Assembly: GCA_030726195.1 (NCBI GenBank)
Contig: JANREF010000046.1
Location: 1-10,255 of the forward strand
Direction: 5' to 3'
From: Burkholderiaceae bacterium
GTDB lineage: Bacteria; Pseudomonadota; Gammaproteobacteria; Burkholderiales; Burkholderiaceae_C
Length of the DNA stretch: 10,255 nt
A model generated the notes under the pieces. That model worked only from the letters and a program-made list of their open reading frames with translations. It was not told where the DNA came from and did no database searches. The translations under genes were made by a program, and so were the position numbers. Positions 1-5,540 of the stretch are shown piece by piece; within the stretch, counting starts at the first letter, position 1; every line of letters begins with the position of its first letter.

Positions 1-752
1 CTGCGAGCCTGAGCTGGTCTCATCGCGCGCATCAACTGAGCTGGCAGGCCAATGTGCGCGTAGACGACGATGAATTTTTCAGCCGTGCAACCTCTGGCGG
101 CTTGGCCGGGGCACTTCAAATTAACCCCGAGTTCAAGCTCCGTGCTGGGGTAAGCACAGGTTTTCGAGCGCCAACACTTGAGCAGATTTTGGGCGCCTAT
201 GGGTCGCGAGACCTCAAGCCAGAAAACAGCTTGGGTAAGGAACTTGCCTTGGAGTATGCGAAAGGCGCAGATAGCGCAAGTGTCACGCTGTACAACACGC
301 GGTTTACCGACATGCTCGCAACCGATTCATCCTTCAATTGGAACAATGTGGCTACGGCGGATGTTGAGGGCCTAACACTGAGTGGGCGCACACGGGTAGG
401 TGCCGCCACAGTGTCGGGTAGTTTCGATGTGATGCGTGCGCGTAATGGCGACACCGGCAAACCCCTGAACTACCGCCCTGATGAGTCAGCGACCATAGAC
501 GTAACCGCACCAGTGTCAGGCTGGCGCGTTGGCGCACAGTGGCAAGCTGTTGGCCAGCGTTACTACGCGTCTGGCGCATCGTCATTGCGTGGCTACGCCT
601 TGCTCAACCTGCACGCAAGCACAGCTGTGTCGCGCAACTGGACACTGCAAACGCGGGTGGACAACGTGGCCAACCGGGACTACGACGGCGATGGCTACAA
701 CGCCACGCCCGATCGCCGCTGGTTTGTGGGGTTACAGTGGCAGGGTCACTAA
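1..752 (+). CDS. TonB-dependent outer-membrane receptor, BtuB-like, C-terminal part (5' end outside window)
   Basis: This is the 3' part of a TonB-dependent receptor, open from the window edge (first full codon at 3) to a TAA at 750-752, giving 249 residues. Only part of the 22-strand barrel is present; plug and TonB box lie upstream. At about 162-225 the protein reads FRAPTLEQ followed by a GAYGSRDLKPE stretch. That resembles the BtuB segment (FKAPNLGQLYG...LKPE) and is a common receptor barrel signature. Alternating hydrophobic/polar strands follow, and a VDNVANRDYDGDGY stretch near the end matches the usual terminal 'N(L/V)xxxxY' strand-turn. The following BtuF-like gene suggests cobalamin or another metal chelate as substrate, but this is inference. 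The protein ends in LQWQGH, so the last aromatic residue is four from the end rather than terminal. Expected location is the outer membrane. Receptor class is sure; substrate is not. Confidence 0.85.
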   Translation, partial: ASLSWSHRAHQLSWQANVRVDDDEFFSRATSGGLAGALQINPEFKLRAGVSTGFRAPTLEQILGAYGSRDLKPENSLGKELALEYAKGADSASVTLYNTRFTDMLATDSSFNWNNVATADVEGLTLSGRTRVGAATVSGSFDVMRARNGDTGKPLNYRPDESATIDVTAPVSGWRVGAQWQAVGQRYYASGASSLRGYALLNLHASTAVSRNWTLQTRVDNVANRDYDGDGYNATPDRRWFVGLQWQGH

Positions 753-771
753 ACCAACCCGGTCAACAGTC

Positions 772-1590
772 ATGCGCCAGCTCGGCCCCCAACGTATCGT
801 TTGCCTCACCGAGGAGACCACGGAGTGGTTGTACTTGTTGGGGCAGGCGCATCGCATTGTGGGGGTGTCTGGCTACACGGTTCGCCCGCCTCAGGCGCGG
901 CACGAGAAGCCGCGTGTGAGTGCGTTTCTGAGTGCCAAGATTGACAAAATTTTGGCGCTCAAGCCCGACTGCGTGTTTGGCTTTTCAGATTTGCAGGCGG
1001 ACATTGCTGCCCAACTCATTCGCGCGGGTGTGCAGGTCACCGTGTTCAACCAGCGCAGCGTGGATGAGGTGTTTGCGATGCTGTACCAAGTCGCTGCGAT
1101 GGTGGGCTGTGCCCAAGAGGGGCTGGCTTGGATTGAGCAGCGCCAGGCGGCGCTGGCGCAAATGCAAGCGGCTACGGCGCACTGGAGCCGCAAACCCGTG
1201 GTGTATTTCGAGGAGTGGGACGACCCACACATCAGCAGCATCCAGTGGGTGTCAGAGCTGGTGGGTATCGCCGGCGGCATCGATTGTTTCCCTGAGCTGT
1301 CGCGCGAGAGTTTGGGTAAAAATCGCATCATTGAGTTTGGCCAAACCATTGTGGACCGCCAGCCCGACATCATTGTGGGCTCGTGGTGCGGCAAAAAATT
1401 TCGCCCGGAGCGAGTTGCAGCGCGTGTCGGCTGGCAGGCTGTGCCTGCCGTGGTGCATGGGCAGCTGTTCGAGGTGAAGTCCGCCGATATTCTGCAGCCC
1501 GGGCCCGCGGCGGTGACCGACGGTGTGGCCCAGTTGCACGACATCATCTTGCGCTGGGGCGCAGCCAATGGGCAAAGCCTTGCGGGTTAA
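772..1590 (+). CDS. BtuF-like cobalamin/metal-chelate binding protein (ABC substrate-binding fold), no signal peptide
   Basis: A 272-residue protein of the periplasmic-binding family of BtuF and ferric-siderophore binders (COG0614 type). The N-terminal lobe starts at once with QRIVCLTEETTEWLYLLG (residues 7-24), the usual first strand-helix. PRVSAFLSAKIDKILALKPD (47-66) follows, then VFNQRS (91-96). The second lobe has EEWDDPHISSIQWVSELVGIAGG (147-169), typical of the proteobacterial 'cobalamin-binding protein' branch, and a C-terminal segment with FEVKSADILQPGP (233-245). The ATG at 772 is chosen because it sits just before the conserved first strand; upstream in-frame codons overlap the receptor gene and show no family similarity. 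No clear Shine-Dalgarno is visible. It lies 19 bp after the receptor stop, so the two are probably co-transcribed. Oddly, no signal peptide or lipobox is present, so a standard periplasmic role is uncertain. No permease or ATPase gene follows. Family is sure; ligand and location are inferred. Confidence 0.87.
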   Translation: MRQLGPQRIVCLTEETTEWLYLLGQAHRIVGVSGYTVRPPQARHEKPRVSAFLSAKIDKILALKPDCVFGFSDLQADIAAQLIRAGVQVTVFNQRSVDEVFAMLYQVAAMVGCAQEGLAWIEQRQAALAQMQAATAHWSRKPVVYFEEWDDPHISSIQWVSELVGIAGGIDCFPELSRESLGKNRIIEFGQTIVDRQPDIIVGSWCGKKFRPERVAARVGWQAVPAVVHGQLFEVKSADILQPGPAAVTDGVAQLHDIILRWGAANGQSLAG

Positions 1591-1600
1591 TCCGCTACAC

Positions 1601-1648
1601 AGAAGCGCAGAAGCACCTAAGCACAGAAGCACATAAGCACCCAAGCCA
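1601..1648 (+). repeat. 8-bp tandem repeat, six imperfect units
   Basis: Six consecutive 8-bp units with consensus AGAAGCAC: agaagcgc, agaagcac, ctaagcac, agaagcac, ataagcac, ccaagcca. AAGC is invariant at positions 3-6 of every unit. The array starts 10 bp after the stop of the BtuF-like gene, in the convergent gap before nth. The 8-bp period is not a multiple of three, which fits non-coding DNA. The rest of this gap (1649-1748) shows no gene or convincing terminator. Confidence 0.8.
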
Positions 1649-1748
1649 GTCCATTCAGACTTGAACCCCCGTGTGTCGTTCTAGGCTTTTAGGCCAGCCG
1701 TGCGCACAAGGTGGGTGCAGGGGCGGTTGACGTGCCAGCGGCTGGGTG

Positions 1749-2393
1749 TCAACCGCTGCGCGCCACCGTTTTGGGCTTGTAGTCGCAGGTGTGGCTGACA
1801 GCACACTCCCAGCACTTGGGGGTGCGCGCCTGGCAAATGTAACGCCCGTGCAGTATCAGCCAATGGTGGGCATCGACCATGTAGCGCGCGGGTATGCGTT
1901 TGAGCAAGCCTTTTTCGACTGCCACCACGTTTTTTCCCGGGGCCAGTCCGGTCCGGTTGCCCAGCCTGAATATGTGTGTGTCCACCGCCATGGTGGGCTG
2001 GCCAAAGGCCACGTTGAGCACGACGTTGGCGGTTTTGCGGCCCACGCCTGGCAAGGCTTCCAGCGCCTCTCGGTTGTTGGGCACCACACCGTTGTGCTCG
2101 CGCAGCAACAGGGAGCAGGTGTGCATGAGGTGGCGCGCCTTGCTTTTGTACAAGCCAATGGTTTTGATGGCGTCTTCCAGCGCGGGCAGTCCCATGTCCA
2201 CAATGGCTTGTGGCGTATTGGCACGCGGAAACAAGCGTGCCGTGGCCTTGTTCACGCCGACATCGGTGGCCTGCGCCGACAGCAGCACGGCGGTCAACAG
2301 TTCAAAGACGCTGGTGTAAGCCAGTTCGGTTTGCGGGTGTGGGTTGGCCCGCTCCAGTGTGGCAAAAAAGAGCTCGATGTTGGCTTTGTTCAT
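1749..2393 (-). CDS. nth: Endonuclease III (base excision repair DNA glycosylase/AP lyase)
   Basis: A bifunctional DNA glycosylase/AP lyase that removes oxidised pyrimidines and nicks the resulting abasic site, in cytoplasmic base excision repair. The 214-residue protein is close to E. coli Nth (211). The helix-hairpin-helix LPGVGRKTANVV (114-125) carries the catalytic lysine K120. VDTHIFRL (137-144) carries the catalytic aspartate D138. The C-terminal [4Fe-4S] cysteines are C187, C194, C197 and C203 in the canonical CX6CX2CX5C spacing. All these numbers coincide with E. coli numbering, which supports the ATG at 2393. There is no clear Shine-Dalgarno. It converges on the BtuF-like gene and is divergent from the aminotransferase at 2525 across a 131-bp gap. 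In many Burkholderiales nth neighbours a ferredoxin-like gene, which is not seen here. Confidence 0.97.
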   Translation of the reverse strand: MNKANIELFFATLERANPHPQTELAYTSVFELLTAVLLSAQATDVGVNKATARLFPRANTPQAIVDMGLPALEDAIKTIGLYKSKARHLMHTCSLLLREHNGVVPNNREALEALPGVGRKTANVVLNVAFGQPTMAVDTHIFRLGNRTGLAPGKNVVAVEKGLLKRIPARYMVDAHHWLILHGRYICQARTPKCWECAVSHTCDYKPKTVARSG

Positions 2394-2411
2394 GCGCGAA
2401 GTTTACGGGCT

Positions 2412-2421
2412 TTGTGCACAA
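2412..2421. promoter_or_regulatory. 10-bp perfect palindrome in the nth/aminotransferase divergent gap
   Basis: TTGTGCACAA is self-complementary over its full length. It sits 19 bp upstream of the nth start. It overlaps a possible minus-strand -10 hexamer (TATTGT, 2423-2418), for which I see no convincing -35. It could be a repressor site or chance. Confidence 0.2.
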
Positions 2422-2479
2422 TACGAGGCTGGCAGTGATTTTTGCTGTTGCAATGTTTGGGCCAGCCCGAGCATTGTTG

Positions 2480-2512
2480 TTGACATCAGCTGCGGTGTGC
2501 AGCGCCTAACTT
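2480..2512 (+). promoter_or_regulatory. Possible promoter for the aminotransferase gene
   Basis: A perfect TTGACA (2480-2485) lies 39 bp before the ATG at 2525. The downstream -10 candidates are weak: GCCTAA at 2504 with an 18-bp spacer, or TAACTT at 2507 with 21 bp. If used, transcription would start around 2515-2518, leaving a leader of about ten bases or less and no room for a Shine-Dalgarno; none is visible. Support rests on the -35 alone. Confidence 0.3.
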
Positions 2513-2524
2513 TAGCCGTCCACT

Positions 2525-3739
2525 ATGACCGACACCTTCAATACCGATTTGTTCGCCACGCGCTTGTCCAACGTCGAAACCTCGGCCATCCGCGAATTGT
2601 TCAAGGTGCTGGGCAAGCCCGGCATCATCAGTTTTGGTGGTGGGTTTCCCGACCCCAAGTCGTTTGACGTGGAGGGTATCGCGCAAGCCGCCCAACAGGC
2701 CTTGCAAGACCACCCCGTGGCCGCCTTGCAATATGGTGCTACTGAAGGTTTCGAGCCTTTGCGCGCCGAGATCGCTGCGCTCATGGGTGCCAAGGGCGCA
2801 TCGATTGACGCCAGCGATTTGATCGTGACCACTGGCAGCCAGCAAGCGCTCGATTTGTTGGGCAAAACGCTCATCAGTCCAGGTGACAAAGTCATTGTGG
2901 AGGGCCCCACATTTTTGGCCACCATTCAGTGTTTTAGGTTGTATGGCGCCGAGCTCATCACCGCGCCAGTCGATGCCAATGGCGTGGATGTAGACGCACT
3001 GGAGGCCTTGGTCGCACAGCACAAGCCCAAATTTGTCTACCTCATTCCCACCTACGGCAACCCCAGCGGGGCCACGCTCAGCCTAGAGCGACGCAAGCGT
3101 TTGCTCAACATGGCGGTGCAAACCAAGACCTTGCTGGTGGAGGATGACCCCTATGGGGACTTGTACTTTGATGCGCCACCGCCCCCTAGCCTGTTGGCAT
3201 TGAGCCAAGACGTGCCGGGCAGTCGCAGCCACTTGGTGCACAGTGGCTCATTGAGCAAAATCCTAAGCCCGGGCCTGCGTGTGGGTTGGATGGTCGCGCC
3301 GCAGGCGCTGCTGGCCAAGGCGGCCATGTGCAAGCAGTTCAGCGATGCCAACACCAGCACCTTTGCCCAAGCCACCGCCGCATGCTACTTGGCCAGCGGC
3401 CGCTTGGATGAGGCGTTGACCAAAGTGCGAGCTATTTACGCGCAGCGCGCGCAGTGCATGTGCGACGCTTTAGAGCGCGAGTTGGGCGACGCCATCAGCT
3501 TCACGAGGCCATTGGGTGGGTTGTTTGTGTGGGCCAAGCTCACCGGTGCCAACGGCGCACCAACCGACAGCGCTGCGTTGGCCAAGCGTGCCATTGAACA
3601 AGGCGTGGCCTTTGTGCCTGGCGCCCCGTTTTTTGCCAACAACCCAGATCACAGCTCGCTGCGCTTGAGTTTTGCCACCATGAGCGAAGACCTCATCGAA
3701 GCTGGCGTGCTCAAGCTCAAGCAGGCTTTGTTGGGTTGA
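2525..3739 (+). CDS. PLP-dependent aminotransferase, 2-aminoadipate (LysN)/MocR-like class
   Basis: A 404-residue fold-type I aminotransferase, presumably a cytoplasmic dimer that moves an amino group from an amino acid to a 2-oxo acid. The sequence shows the N-terminal ISFGGGFPDP (35-44), typical of the 2-aminoadipate/kynurenine aminotransferase-like group. It continues with ALQYGATEGFEPLR (67-80), TTGSQQALD (102-110, cofactor phosphate region) and YGNPSG (177-182, with the PLP-contacting Asn179). EDDPYGDL (206-213) follows, then SGSLSKILSPGLRVGW (240-255) with the Schiff-base lysine K245. VAFVPGAPFF (361-370) and the substrate carboxylate-binding arginine in SSLRLSF (R380) complete the set. 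There is no N-terminal GntR-type helix-turn-helix, so it is an enzyme and not a MocR regulator. Length is normal. The start is the first ATG, just before the conserved N-terminus. The gene stands alone. Amino-acid specificity (aminoadipate, branched-chain, aromatic) cannot be read from the sequence. Confidence 0.92.
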   Translation: MTDTFNTDLFATRLSNVETSAIRELFKVLGKPGIISFGGGFPDPKSFDVEGIAQAAQQALQDHPVAALQYGATEGFEPLRAEIAALMGAKGASIDASDLIVTTGSQQALDLLGKTLISPGDKVIVEGPTFLATIQCFRLYGAELITAPVDANGVDVDALEALVAQHKPKFVYLIPTYGNPSGATLSLERRKRLLNMAVQTKTLLVEDDPYGDLYFDAPPPPSLLALSQDVPGSRSHLVHSGSLSKILSPGLRVGWMVAPQALLAKAAMCKQFSDANTSTFAQATAACYLASGRLDEALTKVRAIYAQRAQCMCDALERELGDAISFTRPLGGLFVWAKLTGANGAPTDSAALAKRAIEQGVAFVPGAPFFANNPDHSSLRLSFATMSEDLIEAGVLKLKQALLG

Positions 3740-3834
3740 TCAGCGCTGGTTAGCAGGCACCGGGTGGTATTTGCTGGATGTTGCGCAGCTGGTGCGGCGC
3801 TTGAGCCATATTCCAGCCTATCCGCGGCCGGTAG

Positions 3835-3856
3835 AGCAACCGCTGCTGCGGTTGCT
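3835..3856. terminator. 9-bp-stem hairpin between convergent genes, no T-tract
   Basis: AGCAACCGC (3835-3843) pairs perfectly with GCGGTTGCT (3848-3856) across a TGCT loop. It lies 96 bp after the aminotransferase stop, in the convergent gap before the DUF2237 gene. Neither strand has a T-run next to the stem, so it is not a classic intrinsic terminator. It may protect 3' ends or help factor-dependent termination, or be incidental. Confidence 0.35.
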
Positions 3857-3860
3857 GCGG

Positions 3861-3908
3861 GCCGTCGTGCAAACATGCCGTCGTGCAAACGTGCTGTCGT
3901 GCGCGGTG
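3861..3908 (+). repeat. 16-bp tandem repeat, two near-identical units plus one degenerate unit
   Basis: Units are 3861-3876 (gccgtcgtgcaaacat), 3877-3892 (gccgtcgtgcaaacgt, one difference) and 3893-3908 (gctgtcgtgcgcggtg, degenerate in its second half). The array begins 4 bp after the hairpin at 3835-3856, in non-coding DNA. The remainder of the 3740-3943 gap holds no supported gene. Confidence 0.75.
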
Positions 3909-3943
3909 GCTTGCTGTGACAGCTTGTGCCCCCGGCTTGGGCG

Positions 3944-4354
3944 TTAAGTGTGGTTAGACGGCTTGTAAGCGTTGGCCAACAGCTGCTCCATCGTGGCGAA
4001 CGTCAGCGCTTTCTCATGGGTGCTCTCCAGCACGACGGGTGGCGCAACGCCTGCTTCTAGCGCTTCGCGCCAACGTGAGGCACACAGGCACCAGCGGTCG
4101 CCTGCGCGCAAGCCCGCAAACCGGTGGCTGGGTCTGGGTGTGATGAGGTCGTTGCCGCGCGCGAGCGAGTACTGCAAAAAGGCATCGGTCACGCGGGCGC
4201 ACACCACATGGCTGCCCTGGTCGTGTTCGTCGGTGTTGCAGCAACCATCACGCCAGTAGCCGGTGAGCGGGTCAAAGCTGCAAGGCACCAGCGGTTTGCC
4301 CAGTACGTTCAGGGCCGTCGTGTGTTCGCTTGGGTTGTGTGTGGATGTGGACAT
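3944..4354 (-). CDS. DUF2237 family protein
   Basis: A 136-residue protein matching the DUF2237 family almost end to end. LNVLGKPLVPC (15-25) and FDPLTGYWRDGCCNT (27-41) come first. SHVVCARVTDAFLQYS (48-63) and GNDLITP (67-73) follow. The C-terminal part has FAGLRAGDRWCLCASRWREA (79-98) and PPVVLESTHEKAL (105-117). Conserved cysteines include C25, C38, C39, C52, C89 and C91, and conserved histidines include H112. This pattern suggests metal binding or a redox role, but no function is established that I know of. There is no signal peptide, so it is probably cytoplasmic. The ATG at 4354 is chosen because it precedes the conserved region by a normal distance; the frame stays open upstream to 4891, but that stretch lies over the SUI1 gene and has no family similarity. 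It is divergent from the SUI1 operon across 91 bp. Family is sure; role unknown. Confidence 0.93.
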   Translation of the reverse strand: MSTSTHNPSEHTTALNVLGKPLVPCSFDPLTGYWRDGCCNTDEHDQGSHVVCARVTDAFLQYSLARGNDLITPRPSHRFAGLRAGDRWCLCASRWREALEAGVAPPVVLESTHEKALTFATMEQLLANAYKPSNHT

Positions 4355-4445
4355 GGGCGTATTGTCCGGCGTTTGCAGGGGCCGCGCGGGCTTGAGGCAC
4401 AATGCCCGCTCAAGACTCGCGTGATTGACACGCGGCTTAGCCCCC
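4355..4445. promoter_or_regulatory. Divergent intergenic region between DUF2237 and SUI1 genes, with two interleaved inverted repeats
   Basis: These 91 bases must hold the start signals of both divergent genes unless either is read from further away. On the plus strand TTGCAG (4373-4378) and CACAAT (4398-4403) could be a weak -35/-10 pair with a 19-bp spacer. Two inverted repeats interleave here: GCGGGC (4386-4391) with GCCCGC (4404-4409), and CTTGAG (4391-4396) with CTCAAG (4409-4414). They could form only one hairpin at a time, or act as a DNA-binding dyad. No hexamers are convincing for the minus-strand gene. Confidence 0.3.
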
Positions 4446-4922
4446 ATGACATCACGCGACAAACAACCCCATACAACCCACGGTCTGGCTGGTCTGGCGG
4501 ACCTTGCAGGCCTTGGTAATCTCAAGGTTGGCAGCGGCCTGCCTAAGTCTGACCGTACCCCCAGCGCGGCTCGCGCTGCCGATGCATCGAGCGCTTTGGT
4601 GTACAGCACCGATGTCGGTACAACTTGCCCCGCGTGCCGCCAAGCCGTGTCGTCTTGCGTGTGTGCAAATGCCCATGCGGTGCTGGGCGACGGCAACGTG
4701 CGGGTCATGCTGGAAAAGCGCAAAGGCAAAGTCGTGACCGTGGTCAGTGGCTTGGCCCTAACCGCTGCAGACTTGGTCACCACTGGCAAGGCGCTGCGCC
4801 AAGCCTGTGGCAGCGGCGGCACCAGCAAAGACGGCGCCATTGAAGTGCAAGGCAACCATGTACCCAAGTGCGCGCAGTGGCTGCGCACCAAGGGCTACCG
4901 CGTGGTGCAACCCAAGCCATGA
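4446..4922 (+). CDS. yciH: SUI1/eIF1 (YciH)-family translation initiation factor homologue
   Basis: A 158-residue bacterial relative of eIF1/SUI1, the family of E. coli YciH, thought to act on the small ribosomal subunit; its bacterial role is poorly defined. The SUI1 domain spans about 85-156: NVRVMLEKRKGKVVTVVSG (84-102), then LVTTGKALRQACGSGGTSKDG (110-130), IEVQGNH (132-138) and WLRTKGYRVV (145-154). The GSGGTxKDGxIExQG segment is the family hallmark. Before it lies a four-cysteine motif, CPAC and CVC (C61, C64, C71, C73), looking like a small zinc-binding knuckle. The first 50 residues are longer than in E. coli YciH (108 in total) and of low complexity (GLAGLADLAGLG). ATG 4446 is preferred over an in-frame TTG at 4425; a start just before LVYSTD (51-56) is also possible. 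Its stop overlaps the start of the next gene. Confidence 0.9.
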   Translation: MTSRDKQPHTTHGLAGLADLAGLGNLKVGSGLPKSDRTPSAARAADASSALVYSTDVGTTCPACRQAVSSCVCANAHAVLGDGNVRVMLEKRKGKVVTVVSGLALTAADLVTTGKALRQACGSGGTSKDGAIEVQGNHVPKCAQWLRTKGYRVVQPKP

Positions 4923-5188
4923 TCTCGCCGCAAGATCTGCAGCTGCTGGTCGATACCAAAATGCCGTTTGGCAAACACAAAGACTGTGCCCTGGCGGACT
5001 TGCCGGGCAACTACCTGAACTGGTTTGCGCGGGAAGGCTTTCCCAATGGCCGCTTGGGCGAGCTGCTCGCGCTCATGCACGAAATTGATCACAATGGCTT
5101 GAGTCACTTGCTTAGGCCATTGCGACAGGCGGGCCATGTGCATGGGCGTCCGTCCAGCGGCCCATCCAACCCCAAACCTTATTTGTGA
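4919..5188 (+). CDS. DUF3820 family protein ('putative quorum-sensing-regulated virulence factor' family)
   Basis: An 89-residue protein of the DUF3820 family. The core MPFGKHKDCALADLPGNYLNW (15-35) and FAREGFPNGRLGELLALMHEID (36-57) are the conserved features. A proline/glycine-rich tail (76-89) follows. There is no signal peptide or membrane segment, so it is probably cytoplasmic. The family label comes from expression data in Pseudomonas; no molecular function is established that I know of. The start ATG (4919-4921) overlaps the SUI1 stop codon in an ATGA arrangement, which strongly suggests translational coupling. The frame is open further upstream inside the SUI1 gene, but family similarity begins shortly after this ATG. 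Its stop overlaps the next start in the same way. Confidence 0.88.
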   Translation: MISPQDLQLLVDTKMPFGKHKDCALADLPGNYLNWFAREGFPNGRLGELLALMHEIDHNGLSHLLRPLRQAGHVHGRPSSGPSNPKPYL

Positions 5189-5514
5189 CTGCTACTGTGT
5201 CCGATTCCAACAGCTATACCGTGACGATTTTTTCGGGCGACGACGCCAGCGACGCCCAAAAAGCGCAAGCGGCCGAGCGGTTTTGCGCGGCACTTGAGGC
5301 GCAATTGGGCGACGCGAGTTTGGTTGCACCCATGTATGTGATGTACCAGCGCTTGGTCAACACCTTTGGCGAGACGCCCGATGTAGAGGTGATGAACGAC
5401 GCCGAGCGCGAAGTGTTTGAGAGTTGGCAGCTCGCCGAGTCCGCAGCCATGCAGGCGGCGTTTGGCACGCACCGCTACTTGGATGAAGGCGGCTACCAAT
5501 TGCGCATTTTGTAG
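5185..5514 (+). CDS. Hypothetical acidic protein, third gene of the SUI1-DUF3820 operon
   Basis: I do not recognise a family for this 109-residue protein. The GTG at 5185 overlaps the preceding TGA (GTGA), the same coupling as one gene earlier, and this argues that the frame is real; a GTG at 5197 is an alternative start. The sequence is acidic (about 17 Asp/Glu to 6 Lys/Arg), has a single cysteine (C34), and shows no signal peptide or transmembrane segment. After a short strand-like start (YTVTIFSG, 11-18) it looks mainly helical: 22-40, 46-60 and 71-93. An aromatic-rich end, HRYLDEGGYQLRIL (96-109), follows. It converges on serB with only 26 bp between the stop codons. Operon position suggests a role tied to its two partners, but nothing more can be inferred. 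Confidence 0.72.
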   Translation: MTATVSDSNSYTVTIFSGDDASDAQKAQAAERFCAALEAQLGDASLVAPMYVMYQRLVNTFGETPDVEVMNDAEREVFESWQLAESAAMQAAFGTHRYLDEGGYQLRIL

Positions 5515-5540
5515 CCCAGGCCAGCTGCGCGCGCGACCGT

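Noticed and set aside
891..1568. 225-codon minus-strand open frame across the BtuF-like gene
   Set aside because: It is antisense to a gene with clear family motifs and has no domain signature of its own.
1601..1648. CRISPR array
   Set aside because: The units are 8 bp and contiguous without spacers, and no cas genes are present.
1746..2438. 230-codon plus-strand open frame across nth
   Set aside because: It is antisense to a clear endonuclease III gene, with His/Gln/Gly-rich composition and no recognisable motif. It is a codon-bias shadow of a high-GC gene.
3875..3919. Tiny 14-codon open frame within the 16-bp repeats
   Set aside because: It is built from repeat sequence, has no ribosome binding site and is too short to support as a gene.
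4355..4891. In-frame upstream extension of the DUF2237 gene
   Set aside because: The extra part lies opposite the SUI1 gene and shows no family similarity. The conserved protein begins just after the ATG at 4354.
5491..5516. 6-bp inverted repeat at the end of the operon as a terminator
   Set aside because: The stem is short, the loop is 14 bases, it overlaps the stop codon, and no T-tract follows on either strand.
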